The notes below the pieces were generated by a model, which saw nothing but the letters and a program-made list of their open reading frames with translations, did not search any database and was not told the DNA's origin. A program made the position numbers and the translations under genes. Below, in pieces: positions 29,572-38,915 of a stretch of DNA of 64,000 bases; position 1 is the stretch's first letter; every line of letters begins with the position of its first letter. Source of the DNA: Rodentibacter genomosp. 2 (GTDB lineage: Bacteria > Pseudomonadota > Gammaproteobacteria > Enterobacterales > Pasteurellaceae); contig MLHP01000002.1 in the NCBI GenBank assembly GCA_001999425.1, positions 108,022 through 172,021 on the forward strand, read 5' to 3'.

Positions 29572-29958
29572 ATGATGAAACTCAAAGAATTAATACAAGC
29601 ACCACCCAGTGAAACTTATATAAAAAATAGCTCCCGCTTAGTTTCCGGTCTATTTATTATTGGCGGATTACTTTATTATCCGACAAACGGTTATGGCACG
29701 CTTATCTCTTTAGCACTGGCATTGATCGTACTATTCGGACAAAAAATGTTGCTTACTCAAGCCAACAAGGATTTTGCCGATATGCACCAAGCAAAAACCT
29801 TGTTTGAACAAACACAAAATGCCGATTATTTACACTTCATTATGGTGCGTTCCGAACAAATGCTAAAAGATAATAAAGTGCTGTCTGATAAAGCAAAACG
29901 TGAAATAAAACAGCTTCGCGAATATTCTGAAGAAAAACTCAACGTTGAAAACACCTAA
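29572..29958 (+). CDS. Small two-helix membrane protein downstream of manXYZ
   Basis: A 128-residue protein. Two hydrophobic segments occupy about residues 23-58 (LVSGLFIIGGLLYYP and YGTLISLALALIVLFG). A charged, probably helical cytoplasmic tail follows (about 60-128, rich in Lys, Glu, Gln). Start at the first of two ATGs, five bases after AGGG. Enterobacterial man operons often have a small membrane protein gene (manO/yobD) in this place, but I see no clear sequence likeness and do not name it. The manXYZ terminator lies directly upstream, so expression would need read-through or its own promoter. Confidence 0.75.
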   Translation: MMKLKELIQAPPSETYIKNSSRLVSGLFIIGGLLYYPTNGYGTLISLALALIVLFGQKMLLTQANKDFADMHQAKTLFEQTQNADYLHFIMVRSEQMLKDNKVLSDKAKREIKQLREYSEEKLNVENT

Positions 29959-29960
29959 AA

Positions 29961-29996
29961 AAATGACCGCACTTTCGATTTAAGTGCGGTCTTTTC
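29961..29996. terminator. Uptake-signal dyad acting as bidirectional terminator
   Basis: GACCGCACTT (29965-29974) and AAGTGCGGTC (29982-29991): two head-to-head uptake signals forming a perfect 10-bp stem with a seven-base loop, with A- and T-rich flanks. It sits between the converging membrane-protein gene and arcB. Confidence 0.88.
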
Positions 29997-29997
29997 G

Positions 29998-31839
29998 TTA
30001 TACAACAGAATTCAAATAATCTTCCAATTCTTTGACATTAATTTGCCAGTAACTATTAAGTTCACTAAGCCAATTTTCAATATTATTATTCCAACCATCT
30101 TCATGATTACATTGCATTTTTTCTGTAAGTTGCTGTAATTTACTCAATCCGACAGAACCTGCCGCACCTTTAATTTTATGTGCAACATCAGCAACACCTT
30201 GAGCGCTGGAGTGATCCGATAAATAAACCTTAAAGGCTTCATTAAGTTCTTGAAGATACGCGGGCATCATTTGTTTAAACAACACTAAATTCCGCTCGGT
30301 CTGCGTTTTACCTAACAGCTCTATCAGTTCCAAATTTAAAGACTGATAGGATGACTGTTTTTCCAGACCTTTAGACTCTATACCCTTTATATTTTCTTCA
30401 CCAAAAAAATGATAAAAACAGCGTTTTAAATCATCTAATGCAAGAGGTTTACGCAGAACCGAATCCATCCCCTTACTTTGGTATTCCTCTTCACTTTGCA
30501 TCACATTTGCCGTGAAGGCAACAAGAGGAGGGAGAAAATCATAAATGCCGTCTTCGTATTTTTTACGTAGGTAAGAAGCTATATCAAAACCCGACATATC
30601 CGGTAATTTAATATCAAGCAATATAATATCGTAGGTATTGCGTTCAAAAAGCTTAATTGCATCTTCCCCATTCATCGCAACATCAACACGATGCCCAAGT
30701 TTTTCCAATACACTTTTTGCGACAAGAACATTTAATTCAATATCTTCAACTAATAAAACGGATAAATTTAATGGTTGAACAGGTTCATAATTATTAATTG
30801 GATGTGCTTCTTTGGCATAGATCGTAAGATCAAACGTTGAACCTAGACCAAGCTGACTTTCGACTTGAATATCTCCCTTCATCAATAAAGCAAGATTTTT
30901 TGATATTGCAAGCCCTATTCCGCTACCGGAAGATCTATTGGTATTTTCTTTCACACGATAGTACATCTTGAAAATGTTATCCTGCTCACACTGGGCTATC
31001 CCCCTACCAGTATCAGAAACACTAAAACGATAAATATTTTTTCCTAAAGCATGAACAGCCAGCTTAATTGTGCCTTTTTCCGTAAACTTCACCGCATTGC
31101 CAATCAAATTTAAAAGAATTTGGCTCAAGCGAGCCCGATCCAAATAAAGTAAATCCGGTAAATTAGGTTCAATTTCCAAAATAAATTTAAGATTTTTAGG
31201 TTCGACCATTAGAATGGCAAAATTTTGAATATCATTTAATAATTCATTCAAATTAATCGGTTCAAGGTTCAATTTTAGCCGCTTTGTATCAAACTTATCT
31301 AAATCAATAATATCACTAAAAATATGCCCCAAATTGACCGCACTTAAGTTAATTGTTTTTAAATAATTACGCTGCTGCTCTGAAAGCTGATCATCCAATA
31401 AAATATGGCTCAACCCTATAATACCATTAAGCGGTGTTCTCAATTCATGGCTAATAGTCGCAAGTAAACTACTTTTTTCTCGATTATTTTTTTCTAATTT
31501 ATCTAAGGCAATAGAAAGTTTCTTTTCAGCGATAATTCTTTCCGATACTTCATTTCGTAAACGTAATACCGTTTTAGACAGATCTAATCTTGAGCGTTCT
31601 AATTGTTCAACCAGCAAAGTCAAAAAATAAATAACGAAAGGCGCAGTGAGAAGCCCGAAGATGATTGAACGGACAAGCGCCATCCAATCAATTTGATTAG
31701 TAATAAATAGGCTAAGTAAAATCTGTGCACTCAATGCCAAGACGGCGAGAATAAATAATCCAAGTAGGGAAAACCGAACTCGTCCGAGTTTTATAACCCA
31801 ATCGACATATCGCTGCGCAAAATATTTGAAGTTTTTCAT
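29998..31839 (-). CDS. arcB: Aerobic respiration control sensor kinase ArcB (PAS-less)
   Basis: Hybrid histidine kinase of about 613 residues from the ATG at 31839, whose product aligns with the start of E. coli ArcB (MKNFKYFAQRYVDWVIKLG). Domains: two transmembrane segments (about 22-75), a short coiled coil, kinase core with ISHELRTPLNG (phospho-His) and an HATPase domain (NLIGNAVKFTEKG, DTGRGIA, GSGIGLAIS), a receiver with phospho-Asp in DIILLDIKLPDMSG, and a C-terminal HPt (VAHKIKGAAGSVGL). The PAS linker and its redox-active cysteines of the E. coli protein are missing, as I recall for H. influenzae ArcB. It phosphorylates ArcA, which is not in this window. Confidence 0.95.
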   Translation of the reverse strand: MKNFKYFAQRYVDWVIKLGRVRFSLLGLFILAVLALSAQILLSLFITNQIDWMALVRSIIFGLLTAPFVIYFLTLLVEQLERSRLDLSKTVLRLRNEVSERIIAEKKLSIALDKLEKNNREKSSLLATISHELRTPLNGIIGLSHILLDDQLSEQQRNYLKTINLSAVNLGHIFSDIIDLDKFDTKRLKLNLEPINLNELLNDIQNFAILMVEPKNLKFILEIEPNLPDLLYLDRARLSQILLNLIGNAVKFTEKGTIKLAVHALGKNIYRFSVSDTGRGIAQCEQDNIFKMYYRVKENTNRSSGSGIGLAISKNLALLMKGDIQVESQLGLGSTFDLTIYAKEAHPINNYEPVQPLNLSVLLVEDIELNVLVAKSVLEKLGHRVDVAMNGEDAIKLFERNTYDIILLDIKLPDMSGFDIASYLRKKYEDGIYDFLPPLVAFTANVMQSEEEYQSKGMDSVLRKPLALDDLKRCFYHFFGEENIKGIESKGLEKQSSYQSLNLELIELLGKTQTERNLVLFKQMMPAYLQELNEAFKVYLSDHSSAQGVADVAHKIKGAAGSVGLSKLQQLTEKMQCNHEDGWNNNIENWLSELNSYWQINVKELEDYLNSVV

Positions 31840-31966
31840 TATTGATTCAATGTAGGAAAAGATACTGGCAAAGTATTTTAGCACTGAAAGGAAAATTGTA
31901 TATCTATTAGTTGGTATGAGCGGGATAGCCACAGTGGGAATAATCATCACACTATATTTTTTAAAT

Positions 31967-31996
31967 AAAAAAACGCTGAACCGGTCAGCGTTTTTT
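31967..31996. terminator. Terminator of valS
   Basis: AAAAAACGCTGA and TCAGCGTTTTTT flank a five-base loop (ACCGG). The symmetrical A and T runs allow action on both strands, though only valS reads towards it. Confidence 0.88.
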
Positions 31997-32001
31997 CAAA
32001 A

Positions 32002-34815
32002 TTATAATGCCTCAATCGCTTTATACTGAGTTTGCAGTTTCTCAAGCCCTGCTTGGTACTCAACCATTTTTTCACGCTCTTTGGCGATCACCGCTTCCGG
32101 GGCTTTTGCGACAAAGGCTTCGTTGCTGAGTTTGCCCTCAATGCGTTTTACCTCGTTGGTGAGCTTGTCGATCTCTTTAGTTAAACGGGCAAGCTCTGCG
32201 TCTTTGTTGATAAAACCCGCCATTGGCACAAGCACTTCCATATTGCCGACCAATTTGGTAACCGAAAGCGGCGCTTCCGCTCCTGCCGGAATCGCTTGTA
32301 CGCTCTCCAGCTTCGCCATTGCTTTTAACAAGCGGTCGTTTTCCGCCAAAATTTTACAATCGCTTTCTTGGGCATTGCGAATGAGCAATTCTAACGGTTT
32401 ACTTGGCGCAATATTGCTTTCCGCGCGGATATTCCGTACCGCGACAATCACCTCTTTCAACCAGCCGATTTGCGCAAGTGCGGTCGGATTTTCCAAGGTT
32501 TCGTCATATTGCGGGAACGGTTGCAACATAATGGTGTCGCCTGCCACACCGGCAAAGCCTTTCACTTTCTGCCAAATTTCTTCGGTGATAAACGGAATCA
32601 CTGGGTGCGCGAGGCGTAATAGTTTTTCTAAGACGTTGATTAAGGTGTAACACGCCGCCCGTTTTTCCGCTTCCGAGCCTTGTGCAAACACCGGTTTGGT
32701 GAGCTCTAAATACCAGTCGCAGAATTGGTTCCAAGTAAACTCGTATAGGGCGTTAGCGGCAATATCGAAACGGTATTGGCCGAGCGCCTCACGGAAGGTT
32801 TTCACCGTGTTATTAAATTCCGCCTGAATCCAACGATCCGCCAAGCTGAAGGTTTTCTCGCCCTCGCCTAATTCGAGCGCATTCATATTCATCAATACAT
32901 AGCGGCTGGCGTTCCACAATTTATTGCAGAAATTGCGGTAGCCCTCAAGGCGTTTCATATCCCAGTTGATGTCGCGCCCGTTGCTCGCCAATGCGGCAAG
33001 GGTAAAACGCAAAGCGTCCGTGCCGTGCGGTGCAATTCCCTCCGGGAACTGCTTAGTGGTGGACTTGGCAATTTTTTCCGCCAGTTGCGGCTGCATCATA
33101 TTGCCGGTGCGTTTTTCCAATAAATCCTCAAGGCTGATGCCGTCAATCATATCAATCGGGTCAAGCACGTTCCCTTTGGACTTGGACATTTTTTGCCCCT
33201 GTTCATCACGGATTAAGCCCGTGACATAGACGGTTTTGAACGGCACTTGCGGTTTGCCGTTTTCGTCCTTGATGAAGTGCATCGTGAACATAATCATTCG
33301 GGCGACCCAGAAGAAAATGATGTCGAAACCGGTGATCAGCACATCGGTCGGGTGGAACATTTTCAGCTCTTTGGTTTGTTCCGGCCAGCCGAGGGTCGAG
33401 AACGTCCACAGCCCTGAGGAGAACCACGTATCCAACACGTCTTCGTCTTGTCTTAACGGCAGATCCGCCGGCAGATTGTGTTTTTGACGCGCTTCTTCTT
33501 CATTGCGTGCCACGTAGATATTGCCCGCTTCGTCATACCACGCCGGGATACGGTGCCCCCACCAAAGTTGGCGAGAAATACACCAGTCCTGAATATCCCG
33601 CATCCACGAGAAGTAGAGATTTTCGTACTGTTTCGGCACGAATTGAATCTCGCCGTCTTCCACCGCTTTGGTCGCCACTTCTGCCAGCGGTTTAACGCTC
33701 ACATACCATTGATCCGTCAAATACGGCTCAATCACCACGCCGGAACGGTCGCCATACGGGCGTTTTAATTCGTGCGGTTCGATTTTTTCTAAATAGCCTT
33801 CCGCCTCCAAATCCGCTACGATTTTCTTACGCGCCACAAAGCGATCCAAACCGCGATAACGCTCAGGAGCATTTTCATTCAGGCTCGCATCCGGATTCAT
33901 TAAATTGATAATTTCAATATCGTGGCGTTTGCCCACTTCGTAGTCGTTGAAATCGTGTGCCGGCGTGATTTTCACACAGCCCGTACCAAACTCAGGGTCA
34001 GGGTAAGGGTCAGCCACCACCGGAATGACACGGTCGGTCATCGGGACGTGAACCATTTTACCGATCACATCTTTGTAACGTTCATCGTCAGGGTGAACCG
34101 CCAAACAGCCGTCCGCTAAAATCGTTTCCGGACGGGTGGTGGCAATGTGCATATAGCCGCCGCCAAAGGTTTCGGATTTATCCACAAACGGGTAGCGAAC
34201 GTGGTACATAAAGCCTTTTTCATCGCGGTTTTCCACTTCCAAATCGGAAATGGCGGTGCGAAGTTTCGGATCCCAGTTTACCAAGCGTTTGCCACGGTAA
34301 ATCAGCCCCTCTTCGTGCAGGCGAACAAAGACTTCTTTTACCGCATTAGATAAGCCTTCGTCCATTGTAAAGCGTTCACGATCCCAATCAATCGAGTTGC
34401 CCAAACGGCGCATTTGTTGGCTGATTGTGCCGCCGGAATAGGCTTTCCAATCCCAGATTTTGTCGATAAACGCCTCACGCCCGTAGTCGTGGCGGGTTTT
34501 TCCCTCTTCGGCGGCAATTTTACGTTCCACCACCATTTGGGTGGCAATCCCCGCGTGGTCAGTCCCCGACTGCCACAAGGTATTGTTACCTTCCATACGA
34601 TTAAAACGGATTAAGGTATCCATTAGGGTCTGCTGGAAGGCGTGCCCCATATGCAAACTGCCCGTTACATTCGGCGGCGGAATCGCAATACAGTAACTCG
34701 GCACGTTCGGATTTTCGTTCGGTTTAAAATAACCTTGTTCTTCCCAGTGTTTATACAGGGCTTGTTCTACCGCAGACGCTTCAAAGCGATCTGCCATTTG
34801 GAAATTTTTTGTCAT
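32002..34815 (-). CDS. valS: Valyl-tRNA synthetase
   Basis: A 937-residue class I aminoacyl-tRNA synthetase. The HIGH-type motif is [15 protein letters not shown] (about residue 48-62) and the KMSKS motif is [14 protein letters not shown] (about 540). The editing domain lies between (about 190-370, [11 protein letters not shown]). The anticodon-binding domain (about 660-800) and C-terminal coiled coil (about 870-937) are present. Length fits the bacterial ValRS family (E. coli about 951). Its DNA is visibly GC-richer than its neighbours. Normally it lies beside holC; here an mrr gene and others intervene. Confidence 0.97.
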   Translation of the reverse strand: MTKNFQMADRFEASAVEQALYKHWEEQGYFKPNENPNVPSYCIAIPPPNVTGSLHMGHAFQQTLMDTLIRFNRMEGNNTLWQSGTDHAGIATQMVVERKIAAEEGKTRHDYGREAFIDKIWDWKAYSGGTISQQMRRLGNSIDWDRERFTMDEGLSNAVKEVFVRLHEEGLIYRGKRLVNWDPKLRTAISDLEVENRDEKGFMYHVRYPFVDKSETFGGGYMHIATTRPETILADGCLAVHPDDERYKDVIGKMVHVPMTDRVIPVVADPYPDPEFGTGCVKITPAHDFNDYEVGKRHDIEIINLMNPDASLNENAPERYRGLDRFVARKKIVADLEAEGYLEKIEPHELKRPYGDRSGVVIEPYLTDQWYVSVKPLAEVATKAVEDGEIQFVPKQYENLYFSWMRDIQDWCISRQLWWGHRIPAWYDEAGNIYVARNEEEARQKHNLPADLPLRQDEDVLDTWFSSGLWTFSTLGWPEQTKELKMFHPTDVLITGFDIIFFWVARMIMFTMHFIKDENGKPQVPFKTVYVTGLIRDEQGQKMSKSKGNVLDPIDMIDGISLEDLLEKRTGNMMQPQLAEKIAKSTTKQFPEGIAPHGTDALRFTLAALASNGRDINWDMKRLEGYRNFCNKLWNASRYVLMNMNALELGEGEKTFSLADRWIQAEFNNTVKTFREALGQYRFDIAANALYEFTWNQFCDWYLELTKPVFAQGSEAEKRAACYTLINVLEKLLRLAHPVIPFITEEIWQKVKGFAGVAGDTIMLQPFPQYDETLENPTALAQIGWLKEVIVAVRNIRAESNIAPSKPLELLIRNAQESDCKILAENDRLLKAMAKLESVQAIPAGAEAPLSVTKLVGNMEVLVPMAGFINKDAELARLTKEIDKLTNEVKRIEGKLSNEAFVAKAPEAVIAKEREKMVEYQAGLEKLQTQYKAIEAL

Positions 34816-34835
34816 TTTTTCTCTCGTTATGTATT

Positions 34836-35747
34836 TTAATTTATTTCATCGTTTGGGATGTTATCCCAAAAATCACTATCTAGCTTTTTAATACTGAATT
34901 CTTTCTCTATTTGTACGCCTAATTCGTATTCATAAATATATTTAGCTAATAAATTCCCATCGATTAAAACTATCCTCGCTTTGGAGAAGTTTTTTGCAAA
35001 GTTTTCGGCATCTTGAGAAAATTTTGCCGTTGTTATGAAAACACCTTTAGTGGCATTTCCTTCTAATCCCAGTAACGCACCAGTGAAGCCTTGAATTTCA
35101 GGGCGACCAATACTTTTATCTTTCTGATAACGCTTTGCTTGTACATAAATTTGTTCAAAGCCTAAGATATCGCCTTTAATTCTTGCATCAATGCCACCAT
35201 CTCGACTAACTTGGGTGACCTGTCCATCACCGTATCCCATTTTTTGTAATAATTGTGTCACTAAGTTTTCAAATGCTTTTGGTGATTTACTCAAAATAGT
35301 ATCCAAAATATCATTATAAACTTGCCTTCTAATTTCCTTATAAGAGCTTTCTAATAATGATAATGGTGTTTCTTCTGTTTCTATTGTAGTTAATGTCTCT
35401 ATTCTTTTAACTGTTTTTTGTTTACTTCTATAATAAATAAATTTTGCCAATTCATCATTGGAAGAATTTAAGTATTCCTTTCCTAAATCACTAATAATAT
35501 ACTTTCTTACTTTTTCATTTTTTATAAAAGAAATTAAACCTGATTTTTCTAAGTCATTTAATTTCCATAACACAGTATTCTCAAAGATTTTTGCATTACT
35601 AACCTCATAACGTTTATTAAGAAAATCCTCATCTAACTGAAATATAGAAGCCAATCTAGAAATAATTTCTGGTATAGGTATATAACTTTCCGTGTTAAGT
35701 AAATTTAGAATTGGACTTAATAGCTCTTTTGATTTTTGATAACCCAT
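34836..35747 (-). CDS. Mrr-type restriction endonuclease (type IV candidate)
   Basis: A 303-residue protein with an Mrr architecture. The N-terminal winged-helix part (about 1-110) would bind DNA. The C-terminal Mrr_cat domain (about 150-280) starts [20 protein letters not shown], has the PD-(D/E)xK-like acidic loop [10 protein letters not shown] and the QAKR motif in IYVQAKRYQ, and ends with [17 protein letters not shown]. Such enzymes cut modified foreign DNA. The DNA is strongly AT-rich. Only 20 bases separate it from valS, so valS must be expressed through it or from inside it. RBS AAGGAAATAG. No methylase partner nearby, as expected for a type IV enzyme. Confidence 0.85.
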   Translation of the reverse strand: MGYQKSKELLSPILNLLNTESYIPIPEIISRLASIFQLDEDFLNKRYEVSNAKIFENTVLWKLNDLEKSGLISFIKNEKVRKYIISDLGKEYLNSSNDELAKFIYYRSKQKTVKRIETLTTIETEETPLSLLESSYKEIRRQVYNDILDTILSKSPKAFENLVTQLLQKMGYGDGQVTQVSRDGGIDARIKGDILGFEQIYVQAKRYQKDKSIGRPEIQGFTGALLGLEGNATKGVFITTAKFSQDAENFAKNFSKARIVLIDGNLLAKYIYEYELGVQIEKEFSIKKLDSDFWDNIPNDEIN

Positions 35748-35775
35748 ACTATTTCCTTAAAATTACTTTGCGTAT

Positions 35776-35806
35776 TTAATAACTACCTCTGAGCCAGAGG
35801 GGTAGT
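35776..35806 (-). other. Imperfect hairpin upstream of mrr
   Basis: Read on the minus strand, CTACCCCTCTG and CAGAGGTAG pair around GCT with a two-base bulge, near 35783-35806. It lies between the broken small ORF and mrr and might be a weak terminator or a remnant. Confidence 0.3.
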
Positions 35807-35847
35807 CTTCAACAATATTGCAGCTTAGACACTAAAAAGTGAATGCT

Positions 35848-35967
35848 TCACGCTGCTTTTTTATCTTGTTCATAACCACAAATCAGCTCAAACAAAGTGG
35901 ATACATATTGCTCGTTTTTATGGTAATCATCAAAACACTGATAAAGCTGTCTCGGACTCAATTACAT
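35848..35967 (-). pseudogene. Small broken reading frame upstream of mrr
   Basis: Behind a good ribosome-binding site (AAGGAAC), ATG at 35965-35967 is followed at once by TAA. The same frame then stays open for 37 codons: LSPRQLYQCFDDYHKNEQYV, then STLFELICGYEQDKKAA and a stop. The composition looks protein-like. One C-to-T change (CAA to TAA at codon 2) would explain it as a dead gene; alternatively TTG at 35959-35961 might serve as start. I do not recognise the product; a phage-type small protein is one possibility. Confidence 0.4.
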
Positions 35968-36006
35968 TTGTTCCTTAAAGTGCGGTTAAATTTCAGGATA
36001 TTTTGA

Positions 36007-36540
36007 TTACTGATTTAAACGAATCTCGTCTTTCACTCGCTCAATTTCTAAAAATAAACGGCGTTCTTCTTGGAGACAAAAACTGTTATCACCTAATTTT
36101 TCCGCTTCTGGGGTACAACGTACTTGCTTGTATTGAGATTCTAACACTTTAAGCATTGCTTTTTGTTCGTTCAGATAGCGACTTTGCGCAGTACTTTTCG
36201 CCTTTTTTACCGGCTTGGTGATCACTTGAGTTGCCACCGACACGTTGTCTTTTTCTACAACCTGTGCAGGTTCTGTTTCTTTGATTTCAACTTTAATGTT
36301 ATCCGTTTTATCGTTTGTTTGAGCTTGAGCTTCAAGTTTAGTTTCTACCGAAACCGCTGCGGCTACCGATCCGTCTTTTTTCATCTCCGATTCAGCCTTA
36401 TCACTCATTGCTTTGGGCATAGGTGCTGGAAGTGCGGTTGATTTTTCAGTTGTTTTTGTTTCTTGGTTATCGCACGCGGTTAGCGTTAAAATACTTGCTC
36501 CGACAAAAAGAGATAAAACAAATTTAGTTGATAATCTCAT
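36007..36540 (-). CDS. Putative lipoprotein with a low-complexity middle
   Basis: A 177-residue protein with a signal peptide and lipobox (LTLTAC at about residues 18-23), so Cys23 is probably lipidated. The middle (about 24-115) is rich in Lys, Glu, Thr, Ala and Val and looks unstructured. The C-terminal part (about 120-177) has a charged, probably helical segment with two cysteines (QVRCTPEAEKLGDNSFC). RBS CGGAG. It lies 30 bases after holC on the same strand. Function unknown. Confidence 0.75.
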   Translation of the reverse strand: MRLSTKFVLSLFVGASILTLTACDNQETKTTEKSTALPAPMPKAMSDKAESEMKKDGSVAAAVSVETKLEAQAQTNDKTDNIKVEIKETEPAQVVEKDNVSVATQVITKPVKKAKSTAQSRYLNEQKAMLKVLESQYKQVRCTPEAEKLGDNSFCLQEERRLFLEIERVKDEIRLNQ

Positions 36541-36570
36541 ATAAACTCCGTTAGGTTTATTCGAAAAGTG

Positions 36571-37002
36571 TTACGCATTTTCAGTGGAAAGCTGCCAACC
36601 TTGCATACGTAGTTGTTTATAACGTTCCCGTGCTTGGGCTTTTGACATTTCCTCCACCGGAACAAAATCAATTAATTGAGTAAAACTATGACTAAACTCC
36701 GGCACATCATGCTGCAAATTGATGAGTAAATCGCGTCGTTGTGCATTGCGTTTTCCGCGCCATGAAATCTCAATAGGTGTGGGATATTGAGTCGCTTCAC
36801 CCGATAAATTATGCGGCACAAATTCATTGGGATCCCGTTGCCAAAGCGCCTCATCAATATCAAGTGCTTGTTGTTCCGTTTCACAAGCGATCAAAATCCG
36901 TTTTCCTAAACGCCAAGCGGAGGCGGCAAGATCGCAGGCGAGTTGTTCGACACTTTTCTTACTTTCTGCATTTAAAATATAAAATTGTGCATTTTTCGCC
37001 AT
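36571..37002 (-). CDS. holC: DNA polymerase III chi subunit
   Basis: A 143-residue protein from the ATG at 37002 (GAGACAAA before it; the frame extended to 37074 has a non-homologous N-terminus). Chi links the clamp loader to single-strand-binding protein. Family segments: AQFYILNAESKKSVEQLACDLAASAWRLGKRILI, LWQRDPNEFVPHNLSGE, PIEISWRGKRNAQRRDLLINL, and C-terminal YKQLRMQGW. In relatives it usually precedes valS directly. Confidence 0.92.
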   Translation of the reverse strand: MAKNAQFYILNAESKKSVEQLACDLAASAWRLGKRILIACETEQQALDIDEALWQRDPNEFVPHNLSGEATQYPTPIEISWRGKRNAQRRDLLINLQHDVPEFSHSFTQLIDFVPVEEMSKAQARERYKQLRMQGWQLSTENA

Positions 37003-37074
37003 TTTTGTCTCAATTTTGCCAAGTTTAAAACTGCAAGATTTTACTAAAAAATGATGAAAAAATAAATCCTTCAA

Positions 37075-37410
37075 GAAAAGATTATTGCCCTACCATGATT
37101 TTTAAATTAATGCCCTTTTCCTTTCTTTTCCGTCTTTATGAAATTGAATTTTTAGGACATTTTCGTCTGTCTGAACGAAGCAAGTTCAGAAAATTTCGGT
37201 AACATAAATTTAAGGGAATAAGGGATAAAAGAAAGTCACTCATCATCTGTGAAACGCTATATGAAAAAACACGCTTAAAACACACCGCACTTTTATGATC
37301 TACATCACAAAACTGATTTTTACCATTTCCGTCTCGTTCCATTCATAACTCCTAGGTGTTAGAATCAACCCGTTTTTATTTTCAATCTATATTCTATAAG
37401 GAGTATCACA
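37075..37410. promoter_or_regulatory. holC-fumC intergenic region with fumC promoter elements
   Basis: About 400 bases separate the divergent holC and fumC starts, with no gene I can support. On the fumC side, TATGA-N6-TCACA (37294-37309) fits a CRP site and also reads ATGAT-N4-ATCAC, a degenerate FNR box. A -10-like TAGAAT lies at 37360-37365 with a weak TTCCAT -35 (37337-37342). A near-palindrome, TAACTCCTAGGTGTTA (37346-37361), overlaps the promoter core and may be an operator. An uptake signal lies at about 37284-37292. Confidence 0.45.
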
Positions 37411-38805
37411 ATGGCATTTCGTATTGAAAAAGACACTATGGGCGAAGTTCAGGTTCCTGCCGATAAATATTGGGCGGCGCAAACCGAACGTTCACGCAAT
37501 AACTTTAAAATCGGGCCTGAAGCCTCAATGCCAACTGAAATTATTGAAGCCTTTGGTTATTTGAAAAAAGCGGCAGCCTTTGCAAACCATGATTTGGGTG
37601 TATTACCCGCTGAAAAACGTGATTTAATCGCTCAAGCCTGCGATGAAATTCTTGCCAAGAAATTAGACGATCAATTTCCACTTGTTATTTGGCAGACCGG
37701 TTCCGGTACTCAATCCAATATGAACGTCAATGAAGTCGTAGCAAATCGTGCTCACGTTTTACATGGCGGTAAATTAGGGGAAAAATCGATTATTCACCCA
37801 AATGATGACGTAAATAAATCACAATCTTCAAATGATACTTTCCCAACAGCTATGCATATTGCGGCATACAAAAAAGTAGTGGAACACACTATCCCTTGCG
37901 TAGAACGTTTACAAAAAACTTTCGCTGCCAAATCCGAAGCATTCAAAGATGTGGTGAAAATTGGTCGTACCCATTTAATGGATGCGACACCATTAACATT
38001 AGGTCAAGAATTCTCTGCTTATGCTGCACAATTGGATTTTGGTTTACGCGCATTAAAAAATACTCTTCCTCATCTAAGCCAATTAGCTCTCGGTGGTACG
38101 GCAGTCGGTACAGGATTAAACACGCCGAAAGGCTATGATGTGAAAGTGGCGGATTACATTGCTAAATTCACCGGACTTCCATTTGTTACCGCTGATAATA
38201 AATTTGAAGCATTAGCGGCACACGATGCCATCGTAGAAACCCACGGCGCATTACGCCAACTTGCGATGAGTTTATTTAAAATTGCTAATGACATTCGTTT
38301 GTTAGCCTCCGGCCCTCGTTCCGGTATCGGTGAGATTTTAATTCCTGAAAATGAACCGGGTTCTTCCATTATGCCGGGCAAAGTAAACCCAACCCAGTGT
38401 GAAGCGATGACCATGGTTTGTGCACAAATATTTGGTAACGACACTGCCATCGCTTTTGTAGGTTCACAAGGTCATTTCCAATTAAATGTGTTTAATCCGG
38501 TGATGATCGCCAACTTCTTACAATCCGCACAATTATTAGGCGATGCTTGTGTTTCTTTCGATGAACACTGTGCTATGGGTATTGAACCAAATTATCCGCG
38601 AATCAAACAACAACTTGAAAATTCATTAATGTTAGTTACCGCACTGAATACCCATATCGGTTATGAGAATGCGGCGAAAATTGCCAAAACCGCACATAAA
38701 AACGGTACAACCTTACGTGAAGAAGCGATTAATCTCGGTTTGGTTTCAGCCGAAGATTTCGACAAATGGGTACGCCCGGAAGATATGGTGGGCAGTTTAA
38801 AATAA
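37411..38805 (+). CDS. fumC: Fumarate hydratase class II
   Basis: A 464-residue iron-independent fumarase that interconverts fumarate and malate. The family signature [11 protein letters not shown] (about residue 318) and the substrate motifs [12 protein letters not shown] (about 98) and [11 protein letters not shown] (about 138) are intact; [15 protein letters not shown] holds the second active-site region. RBS AAGGAG. In this lineage it probably serves the reductive, succinate-forming branch under anaerobiosis (inference from family physiology). Monocistronic, with a hairpin after it. Confidence 0.97.
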   Translation: MAFRIEKDTMGEVQVPADKYWAAQTERSRNNFKIGPEASMPTEIIEAFGYLKKAAAFANHDLGVLPAEKRDLIAQACDEILAKKLDDQFPLVIWQTGSGTQSNMNVNEVVANRAHVLHGGKLGEKSIIHPNDDVNKSQSSNDTFPTAMHIAAYKKVVEHTIPCVERLQKTFAAKSEAFKDVVKIGRTHLMDATPLTLGQEFSAYAAQLDFGLRALKNTLPHLSQLALGGTAVGTGLNTPKGYDVKVADYIAKFTGLPFVTADNKFEALAAHDAIVETHGALRQLAMSLFKIANDIRLLASGPRSGIGEILIPENEPGSSIMPGKVNPTQCEAMTMVCAQIFGNDTAIAFVGSQGHFQLNVFNPVMIANFLQSAQLLGDACVSFDEHCAMGIEPNYPRIKQQLENSLMLVTALNTHIGYENAAKIAKTAHKNGTTLREEAINLGLVSAEDFDKWVRPEDMVGSLK

Positions 38806-38827
38806 ACTTCCCCATAAAATGGCGGTC

Positions 38828-38855
38828 AAAGGCGGGTGATTCACTCGCCTTTTAT
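38828..38855 (+). terminator. Terminator of fumC
   Basis: AAAGGCGGGTGA and TCACTCGCCTTT form a stem with one G-T pair, followed by TTATTT. An uptake-like GGCGGTCAAA overlaps its left side. Confidence 0.75.
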
Positions 38856-38915
38856 TTGTGGTTTTTTAGGCGTTTTTGCTATAATCCGTGCGTTATCGAA
38901 CCGTAAAAGAACAAT

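Noticed and set aside
32081..34839. Many long open frames opposite valS
   Set aside because: They mirror the GC-rich valS codons, lack ribosome-binding sites and known domains, and overlap a certain essential gene.
37136..37342. Minus-strand frame between holC and fumC
   Set aside because: It spans the fumC promoter elements and has no homology or ribosome-binding site.
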